DNA of 58,960 nt from Saprospiraceae bacterium (GTDB taxonomy: Bacteria; Bacteroidota; Bacteroidia; Chitinophagales; Saprospiraceae): positions 1 through 58,960 of the forward strand of contig JAHDIN010000019.1 of assembly GCA_020630775.1 (NCBI GenBank). The letters run 5' to 3'. The stretch's first letter is position 1. The number at the start of each line of letters is the position of its first letter. The notes beneath the pieces are model-generated. The model was not told the origin of the DNA, did not search any database, and worked only from the letters and a program-made list of their open reading frames with translations. Shown piece after piece: positions 8,599 through 18,400 of this stretch. The translations under genes were made by a program, and so were the position numbers.

Positions 8599-11199
8599 AT
8601 GAGAATTTTAAGCATTTGCTTTCTTATAGGCCTGTTTAACGCAAATGGCTTTTGTCAATCAACTTCGACTGACATCACTACAGAAGATATAAAATGCCCA
8701 GTTAGTGATTATGCACAGTGTCAAAATTATCTAGATTCATTACTTTATAATACAACAACTGAGGAGCACTCAATTAGAGGTAAAATATATGAAGAGTTAG
8801 GTCGACTAAATTATAAAGTGTCTAAACTGGTCAAATCAAAATCCTATTTCGATTCTTCATATGTCCTTTATGTTAAATCTGAAAAGTTTCTTGAAGCATA
8901 TGAAATGGGGGTTCTATCAATCTATTCACTAGCAGATAACGGTGATATTGTATCCGCTGAAAAGAAAGCACTAGAATTACAAGAAGAGATCACTAAACAT
9001 ACGCCGGATAATTTAGAGGCCGGATCATTAATCAACAATCTACTTGGCAATGTTTACTCCATGCAAAGAAGACATCTAGAAGCTCTAGAAAAAAGGAAGA
9101 AGTGTCTTGAAATCAGAGAATCTTATTTACCTGACAATTCAGAATTAATTGCATATGCTTATTCAAATCTCTCTCAAACTTATAGGTCTATTGGACAGAT
9201 TGATAAGGCTGAAGAAATGATGCTTTCAGGTTTTGAAATTTTGAAAAAAGCAGTTCCAGATACAGACCCAGGTTATCTTTTAGAATTGTACAATATTGGT
9301 GCTTTTTATTATGTCATTAATAAAAACGAAGAAGCCAACAAATACTTTAAGACTGCTTTTGACACATACGTAGAAAAGGGTGATACCCTTTCAACAAACT
9401 ACATATATACAGTAAATGGTTACTCCTCAGGATTACGAAGAGTCGGAGATTTTCAAAAATCCTACGAAATTGCAATAAAAAACCCCACACTAAAATTAAA
9501 AACAAAAATACCTACGTCTGTTTATTTAAATCAACAATTTAATCTAGGTAAAACTGCAGTAGGTATTCCTAATCTTGAGCTCGCAAATTATCACTATGAA
9601 ACAGTAGCTCAAGACTTGATAGATTTTTATACATTCAATTCTCAAATTTCTACACAAGAAAACTTAATTGATGAGACAAGGGGGTTTATTCAGTTTACTA
9701 CAGGTTTAGCTTCATTTGTTAATCAAAATCCGAATATTAAATCAAAGATTCCTACCCTTCTCAATGATCTAATTCTTTTACAAAAGGGCTTAGGCCTAGA
9801 ACGAGAATCAAGGCTTAACAAAAACCTTAATGCATCGAATAACGAACTATTCGAACAATGGAAAAATAAAAAAATAGAACTTAATAAAAAGTACACGTCA
9901 GCTTCTCAAGATGAAGTAGCACAACTCGAAGATGAAGTTCAGGAAATTCAAAAATCACTTCTTATTAGTGGCATTGGTGAAGAGATATCCCCAAATTGGA
10001 TAAAAACAGAAGACATACAAAGGGCAATAAATGAAAAGGATATTGCTATTGAGTTTACAATTGCTAATGAAGTAGAGTATGAGAACTTTAGACAAATTCC
10101 TTCGAAGGTTTATTACGCATATATTACGAATAAAAAGGAAACTAAGATTCTTCGCTTATTTAAAGAAGAGGATATTGAAAAGGCATTTAATTCTACCGAA
10201 AGGAAAAACAATTATGTTAACCAATTATATGCAGTTGCAGATCGAGGATTAGTTACAAGGGGAGATGAAATCAACCTTTTCAATCTTATCATAAAGCCAT
10301 TACAGCCTTACTTAGAAGGCATTGAAAGAATTTATTATGCACCTGACGGATTTTTACATCGGGTTAATCTGGGAGCTATCGAAATCGATGACGAAGTAGT
10401 TTTGGCAGATGAATACCAGATATATGCCTTGGGTAGTACCAGAAAGATCTTAGAAAATCCAATTAAGCAAAGCATAAGCAAAGAGATTCTTCTTATCGGC
10501 GGCATTGATTTTGGCGTATTACCAGAATCATCTAATACACTTAGAGGAGCAACAAATGCAACTACTTGGAAGAACTTAAAACATACAGCCAAAGAGGTAG
10601 AAGAAATATTAGAGATTTCAAAAGTGAATGATTTTAATAATAAAGTACTTGATTCAAATTTGGCCACTGAGAAAGCATTGTACAATTACCTTTCAGATAA
10701 TAGTCCAAAAATCATTCATATAGCCACACATGGCTTTTTTCTGAATGCAGATAGGAATTCAGAAAATATATTTTCAAATATTTCTAATCCGATGATGCGA
10801 TCTGGCTTATTGCTTTCTAATGGCAATAATGGATGGAATGGAAATACTGATGAAGATGGATATGATAATATTCTTACTGCGGCAGAAATTGCAGAATTAG
10901 ATTTAAATGGAACTGAGTTGGTGATTTTATCTGCATGTGAAACTGGGCTTGGAGACATTAGTAATCTACAAGGCGTTTTTGGATTACAACGCGCTTTTAA
11001 AATTGCTGGTGTTAAATATATTATTATGAGCTTATGGAAAGTCCCTGATAGACAAACTAGACAATTCATGACTTCTTTTTATGAGAATTATATAGACCAG
11101 AATTTAAATATCAGAGAAGCATTTATCAATACACAACGCGAAATGAAGGATCGCTTTTTTGACCCATACAGTTGGGCAGGTTTCGTATTAATAGAATAG
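8599..11199 (+). CDS. Secreted TPR-CHAT protease
   Basis: 866 residues from the ATG at 8599. An in-frame TTG lies 54 bases upstream, but the ATG gives a clean signal peptide (hydrophobic residues about 3-19), so I prefer it. Residues about 60-300 are helical TPR repeats ('YAYSNLSQTYRSIGQIDKAEEM' type), a helical linker follows, and residues about 590-866 are a CHAT domain (caspase-like, clan CD) with catalytic His711 in 'ATHGF' and Cys780 in 'SACETG', both intact. The domain order is that of TPR-CHAT proteases, including Csx29 of type III-E CRISPR and many bacterial proteins of unknown function. It sits between a caspase gene (84 bases upstream) and an ECF sigma gene (80 bases downstream). 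Confidence 0.9.
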   Translation: MRILSICFLIGLFNANGFCQSTSTDITTEDIKCPVSDYAQCQNYLDSLLYNTTTEEHSIRGKIYEELGRLNYKVSKLVKSKSYFDSSYVLYVKSEKFLEAYEMGVLSIYSLADNGDIVSAEKKALELQEEITKHTPDNLEAGSLINNLLGNVYSMQRRHLEALEKRKKCLEIRESYLPDNSELIAYAYSNLSQTYRSIGQIDKAEEMMLSGFEILKKAVPDTDPGYLLELYNIGAFYYVINKNEEANKYFKTAFDTYVEKGDTLSTNYIYTVNGYSSGLRRVGDFQKSYEIAIKNPTLKLKTKIPTSVYLNQQFNLGKTAVGIPNLELANYHYETVAQDLIDFYTFNSQISTQENLIDETRGFIQFTTGLASFVNQNPNIKSKIPTLLNDLILLQKGLGLERESRLNKNLNASNNELFEQWKNKKIELNKKYTSASQDEVAQLEDEVQEIQKSLLISGIGEEISPNWIKTEDIQRAINEKDIAIEFTIANEVEYENFRQIPSKVYYAYITNKKETKILRLFKEEDIEKAFNSTERKNNYVNQLYAVADRGLVTRGDEINLFNLIIKPLQPYLEGIERIYYAPDGFLHRVNLGAIEIDDEVVLADEYQIYALGSTRKILENPIKQSISKEILLIGGIDFGVLPESSNTLRGATNATTWKNLKHTAKEVEEILEISKVNDFNNKVLDSNLATEKALYNYLSDNSPKIIHIATHGFFLNADRNSENIFSNISNPMMRSGLLLSNGNNGWNGNTDEDGYDNILTAAEIAELDLNGTELVILSACETGLGDISNLQGVFGLQRAFKIAGVKYIIMSLWKVPDRQTRQFMTSFYENYIDQNLNIREAFINTQREMKDRFFDPYSWAGFVLIE

Positions 11200-11279
11200 A
11201 GCTCTTAATTAAATGATCACACTTTTAATCCACAGACACCAAATAGTAAATGATGTCAAGATTATATAAATCTTAAATA

Positions 11280-11825
11280 ATGGAAGTCGTATTTTCTGAT
11301 AATGAATTAATCAAAGGCTTAGCTCAACGTTCTGAAAAACATATCAGAAGTGTTTATTCGCAGAATAAAGTTTCTGCAATCGGCGTCATTAGTAAGTATT
11401 TAAATTCTGAATCTGAGTGCGAATCTATATATAATGATTCGGTTTTAACTTTAGTAGAAAACATCATCTTAAAAAAGTTTAATAGCACTTCTTCATTAAG
11501 TACTTATCTTATTGGAATAGCAAAATTCAAAGCATTAAACCATCTTCGAAAAAAGAAAATGTTGACGACAGAACTAAAACAGGAATTCGTGGATTTGAAA
11601 TATGAAGAACCCAATGAGCACATGGAGCTAGCAACGGATCTTTTTAACCTTACTAAAAAAGGCTTGGATAAGCTAGATAATTCTTGCAAGGAGATTCTTA
11701 TTAAGTTTTATTACGAGGAACAAAAGCTAAAGGAAATGGCAAAGCAAATGGACCTTTCTTATGACTTTATAAGAATCAAAAAAGGCAGATGTTTGAAAAA
11801 ATTAAAAAACTTTATCGCAAGTTAA
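11280..11825 (+). CDS. ECF-type RNA polymerase sigma factor
   Basis: 181 residues. A sigma-2-like region (about 40-95, 'NDSVLTLVENI' then 'LSTYLIGIAKFKALNHLRKKK', the latter matching the helix that contacts the -10 element) and a sigma-4 helix-turn-helix (about 130-175, 'LKEMAKQMDLSYDFIRIKKGRCLKKL'). No regions 1 or 3, so group 4 (ECF). The sigma-2 segment is divergent from classical ECF factors. Only 4 bases separate its stop from the anti-sigma-like gene, the usual arrangement for a sigma and its inhibitor. The regulon is unknown; autoregulation of the module is likely but not shown. Confidence 0.88.
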   Translation: MEVVFSDNELIKGLAQRSEKHIRSVYSQNKVSAIGVISKYLNSESECESIYNDSVLTLVENIILKKFNSTSSLSTYLIGIAKFKALNHLRKKKMLTTELKQEFVDLKYEEPNEHMELATDLFNLTKKGLDKLDNSCKEILIKFYYEEQKLKEMAKQMDLSYDFIRIKKGRCLKKLKNFIAS

Positions 11826-11829
11826 GCTA

Positions 11830-12750
11830 ATGGATAAGGAACTAAATCAGAATGAACAAAGGATAATTGATTATCTAGATGGCGTCTTGTCCGAGGCTGA
11901 ATCCAAACAATTCGAGAACGACTTAGATAATGATGCAAGTCTAAAATCAGAGTTTGAAAAGTATCAAAAACTCATTTTAGGGATAAAGGAATATGAAAGA
12001 GAAAAAATAAGAAATATTATTTCCAATTCAAGTGATCACAAAAGCGAACAACCTACTACTAATAAACAAAACTTAAAAACATTTAAAATGAATGATTCTA
12101 CAGTTCAAAAAAGAAGAAATCCTTGGTACTCGATAGCAGCGGCTTTCTTTCTTGTAGCAGCAGGTGCCTTTTGGTTCCTCAATCAGAATACTGAACCAGA
12201 TTACAATAAGTTATTTGCGGATAATTATAAAAAAGAAGTTGAGTCTGTAGATAGTCACCTTAAACAATTAGGTACCAAATTATTGGCCTCTAGAGGGGTA
12301 ACTGAAAAAGATACAGGCACAGTATTATACAACGGTGAAAGAATATTAGCACTAGAGGCAGAGCAATTAGAAAAGCAACGTGTTAATAATTTAATGGACG
12401 GCATTACAAAATTTAAATCAGCTGATTGGAAAAATGCTACCATATCACTTAATACATATTGTGAAAGTTATGCCACTGCTGGAGAGGATTATAGCAAAGC
12501 ATTATTTTATCTAGCAAAATCAAAAATGAATGAAAGTAGGTATACTGATGCCATAGATGATTACAACAAGTTTTTAAATCAATCAACTAAAGATCAAGAA
12601 ATGCAAGATATAGCAGAATGGGATCGTGCCATTTCTTACCTACAAGTTGACCAAAATAAAGTCATAGAATACTTAGATGAAATTGCCCAAAATAAAAGAC
12701 ATAAATTTCAAGACGATGCTAAAGGATTGATGGATTACCTTAAAGCTTAG
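11830..12750 (+). CDS. Membrane anti-sigma-like protein with extracytoplasmic TPR domain
   Basis: 306 residues. The N-terminus (1-60, 'IIDYLDGVLSEAESKQFENDL') has the 'yLdG.Ls..E...Fe..L' pattern of anti-sigma/FecR-like N-terminal domains; no zinc-binding HxxxCxxC is visible. One transmembrane helix spans about 98-117. The part beyond it (about 118-306) is helical with TPR-like repeats ('FYLAKSKMNESRYTDAIDDYNKFL') and should lie in the periplasm. This is the layout expected for a membrane-bound inhibitor that holds the adjacent sigma factor and senses a periplasmic signal. With two predicted exported proteases in the same cluster, cleavage of this domain is an obvious hypothesis. A strong terminator follows 24 bases after its stop. 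Confidence 0.82.
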   Translation: MDKELNQNEQRIIDYLDGVLSEAESKQFENDLDNDASLKSEFEKYQKLILGIKEYEREKIRNIISNSSDHKSEQPTTNKQNLKTFKMNDSTVQKRRNPWYSIAAAFFLVAAGAFWFLNQNTEPDYNKLFADNYKKEVESVDSHLKQLGTKLLASRGVTEKDTGTVLYNGERILALEAEQLEKQRVNNLMDGITKFKSADWKNATISLNTYCESYATAGEDYSKALFYLAKSKMNESRYTDAIDDYNKFLNQSTKDQEMQDIAEWDRAISYLQVDQNKVIEYLDEIAQNKRHKFQDDAKGLMDYLKA

Positions 12751-12774
12751 TTTAACTGATTTAAATTGTTTAGG

Positions 12775-12806
12775 AAAAGGATCGACGTAAAAATCGATCC
12801 TTTTTT
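12775..12806 (+). terminator. Strong intrinsic terminator closing the caspase-CHAT-sigma block
   Basis: AAAAGGATCGA (12775-12785) pairs exactly with TCGATCCTTTT (12794-12804), 11 bp with an 8-nt loop, followed by more T residues. The stem begins with A residues, so it may also work for the convergent peroxiredoxin transcript. Confidence 0.88.
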
Positions 12807-12873
12807 ATTTTATAAGCTAGATAATAATTTTTCGGTAGATAATCTTAGAAACATAAGTAGTTCAACACATAAA

Positions 12874-13407
12874 TTAGTTGACTTTAATCTCTCTAACCAA
12901 ATCCATTATCTTATTATAGTTAAATTTTTTCCTGTTGATTCCATCTAACTGCTTATATCTAATCTTGCGATTCTGATCAATAATAAAAGTCGAAGGACGA
13001 GGAAGCTTAACTTCTTCATTTTCATGGACTTCCGTTAAATCTACTCTTCTTAACAAAGGCCCAGCTTTATTTAACCTAGGCTTGTAAGCAAAACCATAGC
13101 TTTCCATTATGTAATAATAACTATCCTGAATCACAGGAAACTTGACCTTTGTCTTTGAAATTGTCTTCTTTATAAATTGCTTTTGTTCAGGTGTAACTAC
13201 TACAATCTGTACACCAGCATCATTTATTGAATCTATTATCTTTTGAAGACTAGTTAAATGCGCCATACAGTAACTACACCAATACCCTCTGTAAAAAATT
13301 AAAACAAAAGGACCTGTTCTCGATAAATCTTCCGAAGATAGTGTTTGACCATTTTGGTCTACTCCAGAAAAATAAGGTGCTAAATCACCAACGCTAACTT
13401 TTGACAT
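12874..13407 (-). CDS. AhpC/TSA-family peroxiredoxin-like protein
   Basis: 177 residues with a thioredoxin fold. 'FYRGYWCSYCMAHL' (about residues 35-48) carries a CxxC motif; the first Cys is at the peroxidatic position of the AhpC/TSA family, with 'VVVTPEQ' and 'STFIIDQNRKIRY' as the later conserved strands. This CxxC type occurs in the PRX-like subfamily common in Bacteroidota. No signal peptide, so cytoplasmic. It lies 22 bases downstream of sppA on the same strand and probably shares its transcript. The natural substrate (H2O2, organic peroxide or a disulfide) cannot be told from sequence. Confidence 0.85.
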   Translation of the reverse strand: MSKVSVGDLAPYFSGVDQNGQTLSSEDLSRTGPFVLIFYRGYWCSYCMAHLTSLQKIIDSINDAGVQIVVVTPEQKQFIKKTISKTKVKFPVIQDSYYYIMESYGFAYKPRLNKAGPLLRRVDLTEVHENEEVKLPRPSTFIIDQNRKIRYKQLDGINRKKFNYNKIMDLVREIKVN

Positions 13408-13429
13408 ACCCTTAATTGATCATTGACTA

Positions 13430-15193
13430 TTATTCGCAAACGATTTGAAATGGCAATCTCGCCATTGGTTCGTCATAGCTCAATAAATTTCTATAATCTT
13501 GATAGTATTTTAAAAACTGTTTCTCCTTAGCTGATAGAGACATTGACGCTGTCTCCTGAGCAGCCATTTGCTCTATAAACTCTTCCCAAAATTCTTTTTT
13601 GATTTTTGGAAATTCAGTCACTTTATAATCGTCTTCTATATTTGCCAATTCTGCAGCTAATTGTATAGCATCATTCAAATCTCCCAATTCATCGACAAGC
13701 CCTATCTCTTTTGCTCTTTTTCCAGTCCAAACCCTTCCTTGAGCCACTTCATGCACTTCATCTATTGTCATACCTCTACCTTCTGCAACGCGCGATAGAA
13801 ACTTTTGATATAAGTCATCAGTTGATTTTTGCAACGCCTGCTTTTGAGATGGACTCAAATCAAAAAATGGCGAAAATGGAATAGCATGTGGACTCGTTTT
13901 AACAGAGTCAAATGCGATTCCCAGCTTATCATTCATCATCTCCTTTGCATTGATCAACATTGAAAAGACACCTATAGAGCCCGTTAGTGTGTTCGGGTGG
14001 GCCACAATCTTATCTGCTCTCGCTGCTATATAGTATCCTCCAGAAGCTGCATAATCTCCAAATGAAGCGACAAGAGGTATTCCTCGAGATTGCAGTTCTT
14101 TCATCTCTCTCCAAATTGCATCAGAAGTAAAGGCACTTCCACCAGGAGAATTTACCCTTAAAACAACTGCTTTTACATTATTAGATTTTCTTAAATCATC
14201 GAATATCTCATGATAAATCTCCTCACTTACACTACCCTTTTCCTTAACATCATATTTAATCTCCCCCTCAGCATATACCACGGCAACTTTATTTGAAGAA
14301 GAACCACTGCTGATATATTTTTTGGAATCATATTCTTGAAGCGATACATAGTTAATGGCTTTCCCATCATCGATATCCAATAAGTCTCGAATCTTATCTT
14401 CTACTTCATACCAATACGCCTTTGAATCAACGATATTCTTTTCAAGGCAATCATCGAGATTATTAAACTCAATATCATCAATGACACTTTTCAAATCCTC
14501 TCTGCTTACAGCTCTGTGTTCTGTGATTTCATCCAAAAAAGAATTGTAATAATCCATCAAATATGCTCTGGTTTGGATCTTATTTTCAGGACTCATTTCA
14601 TATCTTCTAAATGGCTCAGTAGCACTTTTAAAATTTCCAGCATAAAACACTTCCATCTTAACGCCTAATTTATCCAAACCTTCTTTTAAAAAAGGAATAG
14701 CAGTAGAGTATCCATTAATATCTACACTCCCATTTGGATTAACAAAAATTGAATCAGCAGCTGTAGCCAGAAGGTAAGTTGAATTACTATAAAAGTCTCC
14801 ATAACTGTATACAAACTTATCAGTAGAATCTTTGAATGTTTGCAAAGCGTCTCTTAATGAAGCGTTAGTCACCATACCTCCACTAGAAAAAGGAGAGGCC
14901 TTATATACAATGCCTTTTATGCTCTTATCACTCTGAGCTTTCTTTATTAATTTGGTTATACGATGAACACCAATCGCCTTTTTAGATTCAAAATCAAATT
15001 GACCTCTTTGAACATTAGCCGTTTTTTCAGGTATAAGGCCTTCAAATTCTAAGAGTAAAACGCCATCTGAACCTATGGAGGTATCTTTGCTTGAGAATAT
15101 ACTTGCGATTGAGAATAGCAAGAAAAAGCCCACTGTAAGGGCAAGAATTGTCCCCAAACAAGAGGCAAAAAGAAACTTTACAAAATCTTTCAT
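13430..15193 (-). CDS. sppA: Signal peptide peptidase SppA, 67 kDa type
   Basis: 587 residues with one N-terminal transmembrane helix (about 8-32), so membrane-anchored with a periplasmic protease part. Two S49/crotonase-like halves are present. The Ser/Lys dyad is visible: Lys189 in 'NFKSATEPF' in the first half and Ser384 in 'YAASGGYYI' in the second, the layout of E. coli SppA. SppA degrades signal peptides left in the membrane after secretion. Upstream (15194-15490) is a 297-base divergent gap shared with the giant T9SS cargo gene. The peroxiredoxin gene follows after 22 bases. Confidence 0.92.
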   Translation of the reverse strand: MKDFVKFLFASCLGTILALTVGFFLLFSIASIFSSKDTSIGSDGVLLLEFEGLIPEKTANVQRGQFDFESKKAIGVHRITKLIKKAQSDKSIKGIVYKASPFSSGGMVTNASLRDALQTFKDSTDKFVYSYGDFYSNSTYLLATAADSIFVNPNGSVDINGYSTAIPFLKEGLDKLGVKMEVFYAGNFKSATEPFRRYEMSPENKIQTRAYLMDYYNSFLDEITEHRAVSREDLKSVIDDIEFNNLDDCLEKNIVDSKAYWYEVEDKIRDLLDIDDGKAINYVSLQEYDSKKYISSGSSSNKVAVVYAEGEIKYDVKEKGSVSEEIYHEIFDDLRKSNNVKAVVLRVNSPGGSAFTSDAIWREMKELQSRGIPLVASFGDYAASGGYYIAARADKIVAHPNTLTGSIGVFSMLINAKEMMNDKLGIAFDSVKTSPHAIPFSPFFDLSPSQKQALQKSTDDLYQKFLSRVAEGRGMTIDEVHEVAQGRVWTGKRAKEIGLVDELGDLNDAIQLAAELANIEDDYKVTEFPKIKKEFWEEFIEQMAAQETASMSLSAKEKQFLKYYQDYRNLLSYDEPMARLPFQIVCE

Positions 15194-15490
15194 GTAAGCT
15201 ACTATTTATGTGGATTGCCAGTTACCTGACAATTGTAATTAACAGAAATAAAGGTATTTGTCGTTAAAGTATATGTCGCAATAGTTCGAATCTTTTAATT
15301 AGTTCAAATTTATATTCTTAAGCTTGGATTTAGGCGTTATACCTTTGTTTTAAGCTATAAATTAGGTAATTTCATATTAAATTTAAGTTTAATATGTTCT
15401 TTAATTCTTAAATTTTTGAAGAAAATTGCCACATCCTAGACTTTCAGCTGATATTTTTAAAAGAACTCCGAAAGATTAAGATACCTTTTA

Positions 15491-18400
15491 ATGACTAAGT
15501 TCTTAAGTAACATACTTTTATTCACACTTTTTTCGACCAATTTGCTTGGTCAGATGACGATAGAGCCTGGAAATCAAGCGCCCTACTCTGCAGAATCCAT
15601 TATTCAGAATGTATTCCTTGGAAATGGTGTGGAATTAACAAGCATAAACTTTCAAGGCGGCCAAGGGTCAGTAGGTCTTTTTGATAATGCTATCAATAAT
15701 ATTGGGATCAATAGAGGGATTGTATTATCAACTGGCCCAGTAAGAGATATTCCTGATCCAGCATGTAATACTTTAACAGGTGGCACATCGGGTGTAACGG
15801 TTGCTTGTCCAAATTTAACAAATCTGGCCACTTTACCTGTAGGGGTTAAGCTAGAAGATATTGCTCTATATGAAATCACCTTTATTCCAACCTCAGATAC
15901 ATTAAGGTTTAGATATGTATTTGCTTCAGAAGAATATAGAGATGATCCAGTATGTGGAACAAATTTTCAAGGAAGTGTGTGTGGTGTTACAAATGATGCA
16001 TTTGGATTTTTCATTTCTGGACCTAATCCAAACGGTGGGGTTTACGATTTTGAAAACATTGCTTTAATACCAGATCCAAATAATCAAGGTGAGTTTTTAA
16101 ATATTCCCGTTACAATCAATACCGTTAATGATGGTATTGATCCGACAAATGGATCAGGTTCACCAAGCTGTGATCTAAGATATTCTCAATATTATAATCA
16201 AACCAATTCTAGTAATGGACCTATTTTCAATGGTTATGTTGATGTATTTATAGCAGAGGCTGTTGTTGTCCCTTGTCAAGAATACACGATAAAAATCGCT
16301 ATTGGAGATGGAAAAGACAATCAAAGAGATTCTGCTGTATTCTTAGAGGAAAAAAGTTTTAGTACTGGTTCTTTAAATATTAATGTCAATAACCCCGGAT
16401 TGAATGGGGGTATATCAGAGGGCTGCCTTCCAGGCAATATCCTTATATCATTGCCAGATGCTACTGCGACCGAAATCCCAGTTGAATATGAGGTTTTAGA
16501 TGATCCTACTTTAGAAAACTTAGCCATACCAGATGTAGACTACATCGCTCCAAGTGGAGACATTTCAATTCTACCCGGAAATACATTTACGAGTTTAACG
16601 CTCTCGCCGATTGATGACAATGAAGAAGAAGATACAGAGTTCATATATATCACGATTCGTAGAGACGTATGTAACGTTGATACTTTAAAAATTCCACTTT
16701 TTGACAACAGTCTTGATTTTGTAAATATTCCAGATTCTGTCTTTACATGTGCTGGAAGTCAAATACAAATTGAAACTTCATTAGATAGCAGAATTAATCT
16801 AGACGAGCCAGCTATTTTTAAGAGTGCTTCAAGTGTCAAAATAAATGCACCAGACACAATAGTCTCGTCATTTATTGAAGTAACAGATATCCCACAGGAA
16901 TTTTTAAATCCAAGAATGATTGCAGAGGTTTGTATCGACACACTTGTCCACACACAACTCAATGATCTAGATATCTTCTTAATAGCGCCTAGTGGTCAAG
17001 CATTAGAATTAACTACTGATAATGGAAATCGACCAAGCAACAGTACTCAAATTGATTCTTTTGTAAATACTTGCTTTGTTATCTCAGCACCTTCTTTTAT
17101 TCACCTAGGCAACCCTACTGAAGGTGATATGAATTTAAATAACACCACCTATACGGGAAAATATAGACCAGAAGGTAATTGGGGCAGCTGGCTTTCACCA
17201 ATAGTATCTAACTCAAATGGCACCTATGAATTACTCATCAGAGATGATAATGGAGAATTCGAAGGCGAACTTATTTCATGGTCTATCACTTTCAATGCTA
17301 CTTATGAAATTGATTATGAATGGTTTCCAAGGGAAGGGCTAAACTGTTTTAGGTGCGAAAGCCCGACGGCAAGAATAGAAGAGTCACAATACTACTATGT
17401 TACTTTATCTGATAGTTATTCATGTTCTAAAGAAGATTCTGTTTGGGTTGAGGTTTTAAAACAACCAGAGCAGCCAGATTTAATGTGTGAAGCACTTTCG
17501 CCTTCTACAGTACGTATTACATGGGACGATGTAGATTTTGCTAATCTTTACGAATTTAGATTTAATGGTAGATTTCCATGGATACTAGCGAGCCAAGATA
17601 ATGTTAGTCAAAGATTTGGCTATACCTTCGAAACCTTTGGAGATAGAAACGAAATAATCATTGAAGGCTTAACGCCTGAAGAAGAAATTCAAATTATACT
17701 CAGAGGATTAAACGCCTCTGCACAATTAGCAGCTAGTGCATGCCTTGGAGCTACTGATACATTAGTATGTCAATCTTTACCATGTGATAACTCCAGCCCC
17801 GTGATTGAGGATATTATCATAGACCAACCTTCTTGTGATAGTCAAGGTAGGTCTTCTGCTCAAGTTATTGCATCGGATCCAGACCAACCATTAGTCTACA
17901 GAATCTATGGAGATAACTTTACTTTGGATAATAGTACTGGAGAATTTCTCGCTTTGCCGCAAGGAATTACTTTTCTTAAAGTTATTGATAGCACAGGATG
18001 TGTAACATTAGACACCATTAGAGTCGATGACCCGCCTCCTGTTGAAATCATCAGAGAGGCATTTCAAGATATTACTTGTCATGATGCTAATGATGCTTTT
18101 GTAAGGTTATTGGTTAATTCTCCAAGCCCTCCCAACACTTTTGAGTGGGACAATGTCAATTCTAATTCAAATGAATTAACCAATTTATCAGAAGGCACCT
18201 ATACTGTTACCGTTACAGATAGTGATGGATGTACCAATACAGATCAGATTGTCATTACAAATCCTGAACCTATCCAATATAATTACATTCAAATAGATAC
18301 CATAAACTGTTTAGCAACTAATACAGGCACTGCTACATTAGAAATAGTTGGTGGAAGACAACCTTATAATGTCACTTGGGAAAATATACTAAACGCAGAT

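Noticed and set aside
10335..11069. Two minus-strand ORFs of about 117 residues inside the CHAT gene
   Set aside because: Antisense shadows of a gene with intact catalytic motifs; no signal or start context of their own.
12766..12948. 60-codon plus-strand ORF after the anti-sigma gene
   Set aside because: It covers the terminator hairpin at 12775-12806 and runs into the antisense strand of the peroxiredoxin gene; no homology or start signal.
15340..15347. TACCTTTG as promoter of the giant cargo gene
   Set aside because: Fits the -7 consensus but has no -33 element at a proper distance and lies about 150 bases from the start, so too weak to call.
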